A stretch of 46,651 nucleotides of DNA from Desulfotomaculum copahuensis. Its GTDB lineage: Bacteria > Bacillota > Desulfotomaculia > Desulfotomaculales > Desulfovirgulaceae. The stretch spans positions 1 to 46,651 of the forward strand of contig NZ_LYVF01000177.1 of the NCBI RefSeq assembly GCF_001655685.1, in the 5' to 3' direction. The notes below the pieces were generated by a model that was not told the origin of the DNA, did no database searches, and saw nothing but the letters and a program-made list of their open reading frames with translations. The first letter of the stretch is position 1, and every line of letters starts with the position of its first letter. The translations under genes and the position numbers were made by a program. This document shows, piece by piece, positions 8,826 through 17,422 of the stretch.

Positions 8826-9997
8826 AACTGAAAACAATCAGCCCCGTACATATCGGCGGCGGAACGCAGGAACTGACCCCGCTGGAGAGCGTGGTTTTGA
8901 ACGGCCGCTGCTATGTGGTAAATGAGGCCGGCCTGGGCCGTGCGCTGCTGAAAGAAGGTAAGCTTGATATCCTGACCGGTGAGATAGGGAAGCAGGGTTC
9001 GCGCTTCAGTCTGGAAAACTTTTTGCGCGGGCAGGGCCTTTTAAAGCAAAGCTTTCTGGAAGGGTGTGCCGCCTATTCCTGTGAAACCGCCGCCGGCCGG
9101 ACGCCTGCCGGGCTGAGGCCGTTTGTCAGGGACGCTTACGGGAGGCCCTTTGTGCCGGGTTCTTCGCTCAAAGGTGTGCTCCGCACGGCGATCCTCTACA
9201 CCCGGTTGAAGAAAATGAAAAACGAAAGCCCCCGGGATTTTCAGCGCTGTTTCACTGATGTGGTGAGAGGAAAATTAAACGAATTCAACCGCGCCGAGGA
9301 CTGGAAAAGGCACAGGCCCTGGTTCAAGGACGGCTTTAAACGGAACATGGCCGGGCAGGTGGAGCGGGAACTGCTTCAGCGTTTCGACCTGCCGGTGCCG
9401 GACGCACGCAACCGGCGCGGACCAACCGCCCAGCAGCGGGATGTGCTGCGGGCGGTAAAGGTTTCCGATGCCGTTCCCTTGGATAAAAACGGACTCGTTT
9501 TGGAAGAAGTGCAGGTAACAAGCATCACCGGCGAAAATGAAAGCTACGTAAAAACCCCGGTTTTCGTGGAAGTTATGCCGGCGGGAGTGGAAATTGATTT
9601 TGAGATTATCCTGGATGAAGCGATTCTTGCCGACTTTGGCGGCAACGGCCAGGCCGGCTTGCCATTTAAGACCCTGGAAGATATTTATCATATGCTGCAG
9701 GAGTTTTCCACCGGCTTATGGAAGTTTGAAACTGATTTCTGGAACGGTGTGAGCGGGCCGGGGACGGAGGAAATGCGGGAATTTTACCGCCGGGAGCCGG
9801 CCGCCATGCGGCTTGGCTGGGGTTCCGGCCTGGCTGGAACGGGCCTTTTCATGCTGTTGCCCGAGGCCCTGCGCCGGGAGTTGCGGGATGACCTGTTCGA
9901 GCCGCGCGGGCAGCAGGTTTTCCCCAAATCGCGCCGTGTGGCGGTAGCGGGAAGTCATTCCCGCCGTCCGCCGGGATGGGTTGTTACGGTGGAATAA
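8810..9997 (+). CDS. csm5: Csm5, 3'-end RAMP of the III-A complex
   Basis: A 395-aa RAMP protein: KLKTISPVHIGGGTQELTP at the start and RPFVPGSSLKGVLRTAI near residue 120 are Csm5 hallmarks. Csm5 sits at the crRNA 3' end and recruits maturation nucleases. It starts inside csm4 at ATG 8810; the codons upstream of this in the same frame fall within csm4 and are not part of the protein. Confidence 0.93.
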   Translation: MRRRIKLKTISPVHIGGGTQELTPLESVVLNGRCYVVNEAGLGRALLKEGKLDILTGEIGKQGSRFSLENFLRGQGLLKQSFLEGCAAYSCETAAGRTPAGLRPFVRDAYGRPFVPGSSLKGVLRTAILYTRLKKMKNESPRDFQRCFTDVVRGKLNEFNRAEDWKRHRPWFKDGFKRNMAGQVERELLQRFDLPVPDARNRRGPTAQQRDVLRAVKVSDAVPLDKNGLVLEEVQVTSITGENESYVKTPVFVEVMPAGVEIDFEIILDEAILADFGGNGQAGLPFKTLEDIYHMLQEFSTGLWKFETDFWNGVSGPGTEEMREFYRREPAAMRLGWGSGLAGTGLFMLLPEALRRELRDDLFEPRGQQVFPKSRRVAVAGSHSRRPPGWVVTVE

Positions 9998-10017
9998 GCA
10001 ATTACGGAGGAAATTTT

Positions 10018-10830
10018 TTGCTGATCAGTTGTGTCATCAAATTAAGCACTAATGCAGAGCTGCTGGTGCCTCCTTCCATGGGACAGGTGCTGCACGCCTT
10101 TTTTCTAGATAGAGTCCGTAATCTGAGCCCGGAGTTGGCCGCCGGATTGCACGGCCCGGCTGCCGTGAAGCCTTTTACCGTTTCGCCCCTGTGGGGCCGG
10201 GTGGAGTTTACGGACAACCGGTGGCGGCTGTTTCCGGGAGAGGAATACGCCTTCCGGGTGACCTCGATTTCCCCCCGTCTATCAACCTGGATGCGTGATC
10301 ACTGGCTGGCTTCTTTGTCAGCGGAAATTGAGCTGGCCGGAGCGCGCCTGCAGGTTGCCGGCGTCACCGTCGACCCGCAGGCGCATCCTTGGGCCAGCAG
10401 TTCGGATTACCGGGAAATTTATAACACCTGGATAAGCCGCGATGATGTACCCTACCAGTTTTCCCTTGAATTCCATTCCCCTACTGCGTTTAAGAACAGA
10501 GGGATTAATTACCCGTTGCCCGATCCACAGCATGTGTTTATGCACCTGCTGCAAAAGTGGAATCTTTATTCGCCAATCAACCTGGGGGATAATTTGTTGG
10601 CATACATTGAGGACAATGTTTTTCTGCGCTCATTTAAACTGCAAACGAAGATCATACACTTTGATCGCTACAAGCAGGTTGGTTTTACCGGGGTCTGTAG
10701 TTTTGGCATCCGCAGGCGGGAAGAAGAGATCATGGCCCGGGTGATCCATATGCTGGCCGATTTTGCCTTTTACGCCGGTGTAGGTTATAAAACCACCATG
10801 GGCATGGGACAGGTGAGAGTAGGGAGGTGA
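10018..10830 (+). CDS. cas6: Cas6, pre-crRNA endoribonuclease
   Basis: A 270-aa protein. It has two ferredoxin-like RAMP folds and the C-terminal glycine-rich loop GVGYKTTMGMGQVRV that defines Cas6. It cuts within repeats to leave an 8-nt 5' tag, here presumably AUUGAAAC. The TTG at 10018 is chosen because ACGGAGG lies just upstream. It is the only Cas6 in the window, so the distant cmr complex probably depends on it too. Its last codons hold the Shine-Dalgarno (GGGAGGTG) of the next gene, which starts 4 bases after its stop. Confidence 0.92.
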   Translation: MLISCVIKLSTNAELLVPPSMGQVLHAFFLDRVRNLSPELAAGLHGPAAVKPFTVSPLWGRVEFTDNRWRLFPGEEYAFRVTSISPRLSTWMRDHWLASLSAEIELAGARLQVAGVTVDPQAHPWASSSDYREIYNTWISRDDVPYQFSLEFHSPTAFKNRGINYPLPDPQHVFMHLLQKWNLYSPINLGDNLLAYIEDNVFLRSFKLQTKIIHFDRYKQVGFTGVCSFGIRRREEEIMARVIHMLADFAFYAGVGYKTTMGMGQVRVGR

Positions 10831-10834
10831 TTGT

Positions 10835-12172
10835 TTGCATTTTGTGATTATCGGCAACAGCGCGGCCGGGGTGGCGGCGGTGGAGACGCTGCGCCGCCCG
10901 GGCGGGGGGGCCAGTGAAATCACTGTGGTTGCCGGCGAGCCGGAAACGGCCTATTCACGCTGCCTGCTGCCGGATGTGCTGGCGGGCAGGCGGGCGGAAG
11001 CTTCGATCCGGTTGCGTCCGGCTGATTTCTACCGGCGGCTTGGTGTGACGCTGTTTTCCGGCGTGCGGGCGGTGGAGCTGCAGCCCGGGGAGAAAAAGGT
11101 ACTGCTGAAGGACGGCCGGGAGCTGACCTACGACCGGCTGCTTTTGGCCACCGGGGCGGCGGCGGTGCGGCCGGAGCTGCCCGGAGTGCGTGCGGACGGC
11201 GTGTTCGTCCTGCGCACCATGGCCGATGCCCGGGCGCTGTCGGCCGTGGCCCGGCGGGTGACGGCGGCGGTGGTGGCCGGCGGCGGCCTGGTGGGGCTGA
11301 AGGCGGCGCTGGCCCTCAAACTGGCCGGAGTGGCCGGGGTGACCGTGGTGGTGGCCAGCCCGCGCCTTTTGATCCGCCAGCTGGATGAGCGGGCGGCGGC
11401 CATGGTGGAAGGCGAACTGAAAGAATTCGGCGTGCAATTTATTTATAACGCCGGGGTGAAGGAGTTTATCACCGGTACCGGCGGGCGGGCGTCCGGTTGG
11501 CGGCAGGATGGCGGGCGGTTCTCACCGGGTGAACATTTGTCCGGGCATGGTCCGGATGGTGGACGGGAGTTACCGGCCGGCTGCCTGTCCGGAGTGGTCC
11601 TGGATGACAGCCGGGAACTGCCGGCCGGCCTGGCCGTGGTGGCCAAGGGAGTGCGGCCGGAGACGGAACTGGCGGCGAGGGCCGGCGGCCGGGTGGGGCG
11701 CGGCATCAAGGTGGATGAGTATTTGTGCACCTCGTTGCCGGACGTTTTTGCTGCCGGGGACTGCATTGAGGTAACCGACCGCTTGACCGGTCAACCGGTC
11801 AATTCGGCGCTGTGGACGCTGGCCTTTGAACAGGGGCGCTTTGCCGCGGCCAACATGCTGGGGCAAAGGCGGGCCTACCCGGCCCCTTTAACCCGGCTGA
11901 ACAGCGCCCGCTTCGGCGCTGTGGACGTTATTTCCGTGGGCCGCTTGGACGGCCCGGAGGTGTTCACGCTGGATGATCCCCTGTCCCGCACCTACCGGCG
12001 GCTGGTTTTCGACGGCGACCGGCTGGCCGGTTTCATCCTGGCCGGCCGGGTGGACGGCGCGGGGGTGTACACGGCACTGGTGAAATCCGGCCGTCCGGTC
12101 AAACAGCATATCCGGGCGCTGCTGGGGGGCCGGACGGGCGAGGTGGCTGTAAGTGGCTTAATGGCCAGATAA
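10835..12172 (+). CDS. FAD/NAD(P)-dependent oxidoreductase of the CO dehydrogenase cluster
   Basis: A 445-aa pyridine nucleotide-disulfide oxidoreductase-type flavoprotein. The FAD site starts at residue 1 (MHFVIIGNSAAGVAAVETL), the LLLATGA and VFAAGDC motifs are present, and an NAD-binding VVAGGGLVGLKAA lies near residue 150. Together with cooS and the ferredoxin it matches the CODH-FNOR clusters known in anaerobes, which pass electrons from CO to NAD(P). About 30 residues of Gly/Arg-rich sequence (DNA about 11480-11580) interrupt the NAD domain where relatives have a short loop. TTG start with GGGAGGTG upstream, inside cas6. Confidence 0.85.
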   Translation: MHFVIIGNSAAGVAAVETLRRPGGGASEITVVAGEPETAYSRCLLPDVLAGRRAEASIRLRPADFYRRLGVTLFSGVRAVELQPGEKKVLLKDGRELTYDRLLLATGAAAVRPELPGVRADGVFVLRTMADARALSAVARRVTAAVVAGGGLVGLKAALALKLAGVAGVTVVVASPRLLIRQLDERAAAMVEGELKEFGVQFIYNAGVKEFITGTGGRASGWRQDGGRFSPGEHLSGHGPDGGRELPAGCLSGVVLDDSRELPAGLAVVAKGVRPETELAARAGGRVGRGIKVDEYLCTSLPDVFAAGDCIEVTDRLTGQPVNSALWTLAFEQGRFAAANMLGQRRAYPAPLTRLNSARFGAVDVISVGRLDGPEVFTLDDPLSRTYRRLVFDGDRLAGFILAGRVDGAGVYTALVKSGRPVKQHIRALLGGRTGEVAVSGLMAR

Positions 12173-12205
12173 CGCATTGATTACTTACGTTTGGGAGGGA
12201 TTTTG

Positions 12206-14110
12206 ATGCAATCTGCTGATCCGGCCGTGCGGGAAATGCTGGACGAGGCCCGCCGGCGGGGCGTGGAGACGGTGTGGGACCGCTATGCGGCCCAGTTGCC
12301 CCAGTGCGGTTTCGGAGAACTGGGGGTGTGTTGCCGCAACTGCATGCAGGGGCCGTGCCGGGTGAGTCCCTTTGACGACGGGCCTGCGCGGGGCGTCTGC
12401 GGAGCCACCGCCGACACCATGGTGGCCCGCAACCTGGTGCGGGCCATAGCAGCCGGGACGGCGGCGCATTCCGGTCACGCCAAACACCTGGCCCACACAT
12501 TGAAAAAATCAGTACAGGGCAAAGCGCCGGACTACCCGGTGCGTGACGAGGCCAAGTTAAGGGCGGTGGCCGCCCGGCAGGGACTGGAAGCGGACGGCGT
12601 GCCGGCGGCGGAGTTGGCCGCCCGGATGGCGGAAGCCGCGCTGGCCAACTTTAGCGAGGGTGAGGAGCCGCTGGCCTGGACCACGGCCACTGTGACCGCC
12701 GGACGGGTGCAGGCGTGGGAAAAACTGGGCGTTTTACCGGTGGGTATCGACAGCATAATCAGCGAAATCATGCACCGCACTCACCTGGGAGTGGACGCCG
12801 ATGCGGTGAACCTGCTGCTCGGCGGGGTGGCCTGCGCGGTGGCCGACTACACCGGCTGCCACCTGGGCACCGACCTGGCGGACATTCTTTTCGGCACGCC
12901 GCAGCCGGTGGTCAGCGAGGCCAACATGGGCGTGCTCAAGGCGGATCAAGTGAACATCGCCCTGCACGGACACAACCCGGTGCTTTCCGAGGTGATCGTG
13001 CAGGTGGCCCGGCAGATGGAGGACGAGGCGAAGGCGGCCGGTGCCGCGGGCATCAACCTGGTGGGCGTCTGCTGCACGGGCAATGAGGTGCTCATGCGCC
13101 ACGGCATTCCGCCGGCCACCCATTCCATTTCGCAGGAACTGCCCATGCTCACCGGCGCCCTGGACGCCATGGTGGTGGACTACCAGTGCGTCTATCCCTC
13201 CCTGGTGGGCGTGGCCGAATGCACCGGTACGAAAATCATTACCACGATGGGTATGGCCAGGATTACCGGCGCCACCCACGTCGACTTCGAGGAGGAAAAC
13301 GCCGCCGCCGGGGCGCGGCAAATCATCCGCCTGGCCATTGAGGCTTTTGGCGCCCGCCGGGGCCGGCCGGTGCAGATTCCGCAATACAAGTCCCAAGTGG
13401 TGGCCGGTTTTTCCGTGGAAGCCATCGTGGCCGCCCTGTCCAAACTGGACGCCGCCGATCCGTTAAAACCGGTGATCGACAATATTGTCGCCGGCAATAT
13501 CCAGGGAGTGTGCCTGTTTGCCGGTTGCAACAACGTGAAGGTGCCCCAGGATGAAAACTACCTGGTCATGGCCCGGGAACTGGCGGCGCGTGACGTGCTG
13601 CTGCTGGCCACCGGCTGCGGCGCCGGCGCCTACGCCCGGCACGGCTACCTGACTCCGGAAGCGGTTGGCGAATATGCCGGTCCGGGGCTGAAGGCGGTGC
13701 TCACCGCCGTGGGCGAGGCCAACGGCCTGGGCGGGCCGCTGCCCCTGGTGCTGCACATGGGCTCCTGCGTGGACAACAGCCGGGCGGTGGACCTGGCGGT
13801 GGCGGTGGCCAACCGGTTGGGGGTGGATACGGCGCAGCTGCCGGTGGTGGCTTCGGCGCCCGAGTTCAAAACGGAAAAAGCGGTGGCCATCGGCACCTGG
13901 GCGGTGGCCTGCGGATTGCCCACCCACCTGGGCCTGGTGCCGCCGGTGCTGGGCAGCGCCACGGTGACCGGACTGCTCACCGGCGGGATCAAGGATCTGC
14001 TCGGCGGCTACTTTATTGTGGAAACGGATCCGGTCAAAGCGGCGGAAAAACTTTTCGCGGCCATTCAGGAACGCCGCCGGGGGCTGAATCTGGCCACCCG
14101 GTCCTGGTAA
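12206..14110 (+). CDS. cooS: Anaerobic Ni-Fe carbon monoxide dehydrogenase, catalytic subunit
   Basis: A 634-aa monofunctional CODH that oxidises CO to CO2. C34 and C42 fit the D-cluster and C43, C46, C51, C65 the B-cluster, each five residues short of the Carboxydothermus CooSII positions. C-cluster ligand motifs are present: HGHNPVLSE, GVCCTGNE, CVYPSLVGVAECTGTK, FAGCNNVK, TGCGAGAYARHG and HMGSCVDNSRA. The catalytic-Lys region is EFKTEKAVAIG. Starts at ATG 12206 after GGGAGGG. No Acs subunits are nearby, so the role is CO oxidation or redox balancing rather than acetyl-CoA synthesis from this locus. Confidence 0.95.
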   Translation: MQSADPAVREMLDEARRRGVETVWDRYAAQLPQCGFGELGVCCRNCMQGPCRVSPFDDGPARGVCGATADTMVARNLVRAIAAGTAAHSGHAKHLAHTLKKSVQGKAPDYPVRDEAKLRAVAARQGLEADGVPAAELAARMAEAALANFSEGEEPLAWTTATVTAGRVQAWEKLGVLPVGIDSIISEIMHRTHLGVDADAVNLLLGGVACAVADYTGCHLGTDLADILFGTPQPVVSEANMGVLKADQVNIALHGHNPVLSEVIVQVARQMEDEAKAAGAAGINLVGVCCTGNEVLMRHGIPPATHSISQELPMLTGALDAMVVDYQCVYPSLVGVAECTGTKIITTMGMARITGATHVDFEEENAAAGARQIIRLAIEAFGARRGRPVQIPQYKSQVVAGFSVEAIVAALSKLDAADPLKPVIDNIVAGNIQGVCLFAGCNNVKVPQDENYLVMARELAARDVLLLATGCGAGAYARHGYLTPEAVGEYAGPGLKAVLTAVGEANGLGGPLPLVLHMGSCVDNSRAVDLAVAVANRLGVDTAQLPVVASAPEFKTEKAVAIGTWAVACGLPTHLGLVPPVLGSATVTGLLTGGIKDLLGGYFIVETDPVKAAEKLFAAIQERRRGLNLATRSW

Positions 14111-14123
14111 GGGGGGCGTGATG

Positions 14124-14627
14124 ATGCCCAAACAAGTTTTGATCCGCTTCGAGCGTTGCGTCGGCTGCCGTTCCTGCCAGCTGGCATGCGCGGTGGCCCA
14201 CTCAGAGGCAAAAAGCCTCTACGGGGCTGTGCTGAACGGGGAAAAGCCCCGCGCCCGCGTCTTCGTGCACCAGGCCGGGGAGCACAAGGCGCCGCTCAAC
14301 TGCCGCCACTGCCAGGACGCCCCCTGCATCGACGCCTGCATCGCCGGGGCCATGCACCGCAAAGCGGACGACACGGTGACCAACATTGGCGGGGAACAGT
14401 ATTGCACCGCCTGCTGGATGTGCGTGATGGTCTGTCCTTACGGCGCGGTACGCAGCGACGCGGCCGGCACCATGGCCGTCAAGTGCGACCGGGAATGCAA
14501 GGATGATCAGGGCGTGCCGGCCTGTGTGCGCGCCTGTCCCACCGGCGCCCTGGTTTACGCGGAGGTGGACGCATATAGCGCCGGCAGGCGGCAGGGCGTC
14601 CTGCTGCAGGCGCTGGGCGGGGTGTAG
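14124..14627 (+). CDS. cooF: CooF-like 4x[4Fe-4S] ferredoxin-type electron carrier
   Basis: A 167-aa HycB/CooF-type protein with four cysteine groups: C12-VG-C-RS-C-QLA-C, CRHCQDAPCIDAC, CTACWMCVMVC and CDREC...CVRAC. It takes electrons from CooS and passes them to a partner, here probably the FAD/NAD oxidoreductase upstream. ATGs at 14121 and 14124 are both in frame; 14124 has the better spacing to AAGGGGGG. A terminator follows directly, ending the cluster. Confidence 0.88.
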   Translation: MPKQVLIRFERCVGCRSCQLACAVAHSEAKSLYGAVLNGEKPRARVFVHQAGEHKAPLNCRHCQDAPCIDACIAGAMHRKADDTVTNIGGEQYCTACWMCVMVCPYGAVRSDAAGTMAVKCDRECKDDQGVPACVRACPTGALVYAEVDAYSAGRRQGVLLQALGGV

Positions 14628-14652
14628 GGAAAAGCGGCTTTTAAGGTTAAAG

Positions 14653-14682
14653 TCCGGCGGGGAGATTCCCGGCCGGATTTTT
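14653..14682 (+). terminator. Rho-independent terminator after the CODH cluster
   Basis: TCCGGCGGGGA (14653-14663) pairs with TCCCGGCCGGA (14667-14677) with one G-G mismatch and a 3-base loop, followed by TTTTT. The rest of the gap to 14815 shows no supportable gene. Confidence 0.8.
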
Positions 14683-14815
14683 ATTGCGTTTGGTGTTCGA
14701 ATTGAATACCGCTGCCGCAAGGATGAAAGATTACAAAAGAAGGATGGGTGACTGTAAAGGTGGCCAGGGCACTGGATGTGAAAATCGAAATATCACTTAA
14801 AAAGGGTTGAGCGGG

Positions 14816-17194
14816 TTACTTTTCGCCGCTGCCAACCTCAATGGCGTCGCCGTCCTGCAGGGGTTCCATATAGCCGGCCGCGTGTCCGTTTAAGGTTAGC
14901 TTGACCGGTGGTTTGATTTTACCCGGATCCATTTCCAGGTGGTTGAAGATGTCGATAAAAATGTACGACCGGCGGCCGCTTAAAACCACCGGCCGGCCGT
15001 TGACAGTGACGGTGATAATGTTCTGTCCGGCGTCCGGGCCGGCCGGCGCGCCGGTTTGAACATTGTTTTCGGGGTTTAAGGGTGCGCCGTCGCTGGTGTT
15101 TTTCTCTGATTGCCGTCGTGCGGGAGACAGGCCGGGAATGCCGGCGGGTTTGGCCGGTGATTCTGTTCGCGGCGCAATATTTGCCGTATGGCGCTTGATT
15201 GCTTCTGCTTCCGGCGCAATATTTGCCGGACGGCGCCCGTTTGCGCCTGCTGCCGGCGGTCCGGCCGGACCGTCCGGAATTGTCCCGGCGCCCTCTTTTA
15301 CCTGGCCCGCTACCGCCCTGCTCATTTCCATCCGGGTTTTGTTTTCGCCGCGTTCCACCCCGTCCGTCGCCGCCTGTTTTTTATCCCTGCTGCCTCCGGC
15401 TCCGGCCGCGTCCGGATGAGTTCCGTCATCCCCGCATGTCACCCGGTCTTCCGGCCGCAGGTGGTAGCCGCCGTTCACCGGCCGGCCGTTGACCAGAAAG
15501 GCCGGCAGGCGGGCGGGCTCTTCTTCGCCCCGGGCGGCCGTGTATTCCCGCCACCAGCTTTCCAGCGGCCGGACGGCGCATAGTTCCAACTCATCCCCGC
15601 TGTTGATTGCTTCCTCCGGCGCCGCCGGCCGGCCGTTGACCAGCACCCGGCCGTGCACTGCCACCGCCTCGCCGGTTATGTATACCCTAAAACTGGTGTC
15701 GGGCACCACCGCCGCCACTGTCGCCCGCGCGTCCGCGCCGTTCACCGCCGGACGCGCTGTGATGCGGTCGCCGTGGCCCACTTTGGTCTGCATATTGGCC
15801 GGCCGGTCGTTGACCAGGATTTCCGCCGGGCGGGAGAGTTCCCCGTAAATCACCTGCGGCCGGCCGTTCAAGGTGAAGGAGAGGTTTTTGCCGTTGTGGC
15901 CGATTAGCAGGCGCGGGTTGAAGCCGGTCAAGCCCAGCACGTTGGCCACGGTGAATTCTTTGGCGTTGAACAGCCGGTGCTCCACTCCGTTGACCATGAT
16001 GTGGATGAAGTCATGGCCCAGTTTGCGCAGCGCCACCATAGCGATGCCCGCCACTGTCACCCCTTCCGGGCCGGCAATGCGGTCGTCGGTAACCCTTAGT
16101 ACTTCCCCCAGCGCGCGCCGGTCCCGCAGCACCACCCGTTTGGCGTCCAGTTCCAGCCGCCGGGCCAGTTTCTCCGTCAGCCCGGGCACCCGGCCGCCGC
16201 CGCCCACGCAGAAGACCGTGCGGGGCGGCCGGCCGCCGTTGACGGCTAAAATCTGCCCGGCCACCTCGCCGGCCAATCGGTCCAGGGCGGGCTCAATGCG
16301 CTCGAGCAGCCCGGTACAGGAAATGGTTTCTTCCAGGCCGGTGATGTCGGTGTAGCTGATTTCCCCGCCGTGGATCAATTCCCGTTTCATCCGCTCCGCG
16401 GTATCGAAGTCCACCAGGCAGGCCTGCATGATCCCTTCGGTGATTTCATCGCCGGCCACGGGCACCATGCCGTAAGCGGTGATGGCGCCGTCACGGGTGA
16501 CGGCGATGTCGGCAGTTCCGGCGCCGATGTCCACCAGGGCCAGGTTGAGCAGGCGGTAGTTTTCCGGAATGGCCACCTCGATGGCCGCGATCGGCTCCAG
16601 GGTCAGGCTCAGCGGCTCCAGCCCCACCCGTTCCAGCACCGCGTAGAGGCTGTTCACCACCGAACCGGGTAAAAAGGTGGCCAGCACTTCAACGCCCGCG
16701 GTTTTGCCCCGGTGTCCCACCAGGCTGGAAATGGCGTAGCCGTCCAGATAGTAGGAGACCACACTGTAACCGACGCAGGTGAAATCACGGGCGTCATCCG
16801 GCAGTTCGTCCGCCAGCTCCCGGTGGGCCTGCTGCACGGCGGCCATTTCCAGGGCGTTCACCTGCGGCTGGTCGATTTCTTCGTCACTGATCTCCTGATC
16901 CGTCCGGCAGCTTCTGGTGATCAGCGAACGGCCGGCGGCGGCGATGGCCACGCTGTTCAACGGGAAGCCGAGCTGCTTTTCCAGGTCCGCTTTGACCGTC
17001 CGCACCACCCCGGCCACACCGGGGATGTCGTGGATCTGGCCGTCCTGCATGGTGCGCCGGCTGTGTTCCGCCAGTTGCTGTGCGACTACTCTGAGGCAGC
17101 CGTCTTCCGGCACGGCCGCCAGGCCGATCACCGTGCGGGTGCCGATATCCAGGGCGAAGATGATGTTGGCGGGGGAAGGTTTTTGTGTCGCCAT
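14816..17194 (-). CDS. FtsA/actin-like ATPase with repeated C-terminal VNG modules
   Basis: A 792-aa protein. Residues 10-365 are an FtsA/PilM-type actin fold: FALDIGTRTVIGLAAV (phosphate 1), an SHS2-like insert, VDIGAGTADIAV (phosphate 2) and VGGGGRVPGL (adenosine motif). The C-terminal half, unlike FtsA, holds about six short units around VNG or LNG (near residues 400, 444, 462, 518, 568, 730 and 768), several ending in GDxI, as in beta-grasp or S4-like folds. A disordered Pro/Gly/Ala linker covers about 588-722. No membrane-targeting tail is seen. ATG 17194 has better spacing from GGAAAGG than ATG 17203. Probably a cell-envelope or division ATPase; exact role unknown. Confidence 0.7.
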   Translation of the reverse strand: MATQKPSPANIIFALDIGTRTVIGLAAVPEDGCLRVVAQQLAEHSRRTMQDGQIHDIPGVAGVVRTVKADLEKQLGFPLNSVAIAAAGRSLITRSCRTDQEISDEEIDQPQVNALEMAAVQQAHRELADELPDDARDFTCVGYSVVSYYLDGYAISSLVGHRGKTAGVEVLATFLPGSVVNSLYAVLERVGLEPLSLTLEPIAAIEVAIPENYRLLNLALVDIGAGTADIAVTRDGAITAYGMVPVAGDEITEGIMQACLVDFDTAERMKRELIHGGEISYTDITGLEETISCTGLLERIEPALDRLAGEVAGQILAVNGGRPPRTVFCVGGGGRVPGLTEKLARRLELDAKRVVLRDRRALGEVLRVTDDRIAGPEGVTVAGIAMVALRKLGHDFIHIMVNGVEHRLFNAKEFTVANVLGLTGFNPRLLIGHNGKNLSFTLNGRPQVIYGELSRPAEILVNDRPANMQTKVGHGDRITARPAVNGADARATVAAVVPDTSFRVYITGEAVAVHGRVLVNGRPAAPEEAINSGDELELCAVRPLESWWREYTAARGEEEPARLPAFLVNGRPVNGGYHLRPEDRVTCGDDGTHPDAAGAGGSRDKKQAATDGVERGENKTRMEMSRAVAGQVKEGAGTIPDGPAGPPAAGANGRRPANIAPEAEAIKRHTANIAPRTESPAKPAGIPGLSPARRQSEKNTSDGAPLNPENNVQTGAPAGPDAGQNIITVTVNGRPVVLSGRRSYIFIDIFNHLEMDPGKIKPPVKLTLNGHAAGYMEPLQDGDAIEVGSGEK

Positions 17195-17422
17195 TTTACG
17201 CATACCTTTCCGGGAATGACAAATTATTCTGTGTTAATAGTATCACGGCCGGAAGGGAGGGACAATAGTCAAGGCCGGTATTGCGGGACTTTTGTCCGTT
17301 ATGGCAGGAGAATTCCGGCTGCCGGCGAAATATGCCGGAAAGCTGTTGTATTAATCCAACACTGCCGGGTGGATGCCGCCGGGAAAAGTGTTTGTATGGC
17401 AGGCAGGAGCTGTTTAAACCTT

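Noticed and set aside
8214-8837. 207-codon minus-strand frame opposite csm4
   Set aside because: It shows shadow composition only and has no Shine-Dalgarno or known motif.
12734-13396. 220-codon minus-strand frame opposite cooS
   Set aside because: It is His/Gly-rich antisense of a highly conserved enzyme, with no start signal.
14742-14810. Short Cys-containing frame after the CODH terminator
   Set aside because: It is about 18 codons with no conserved pattern, and two competing frames overlap the same start region.
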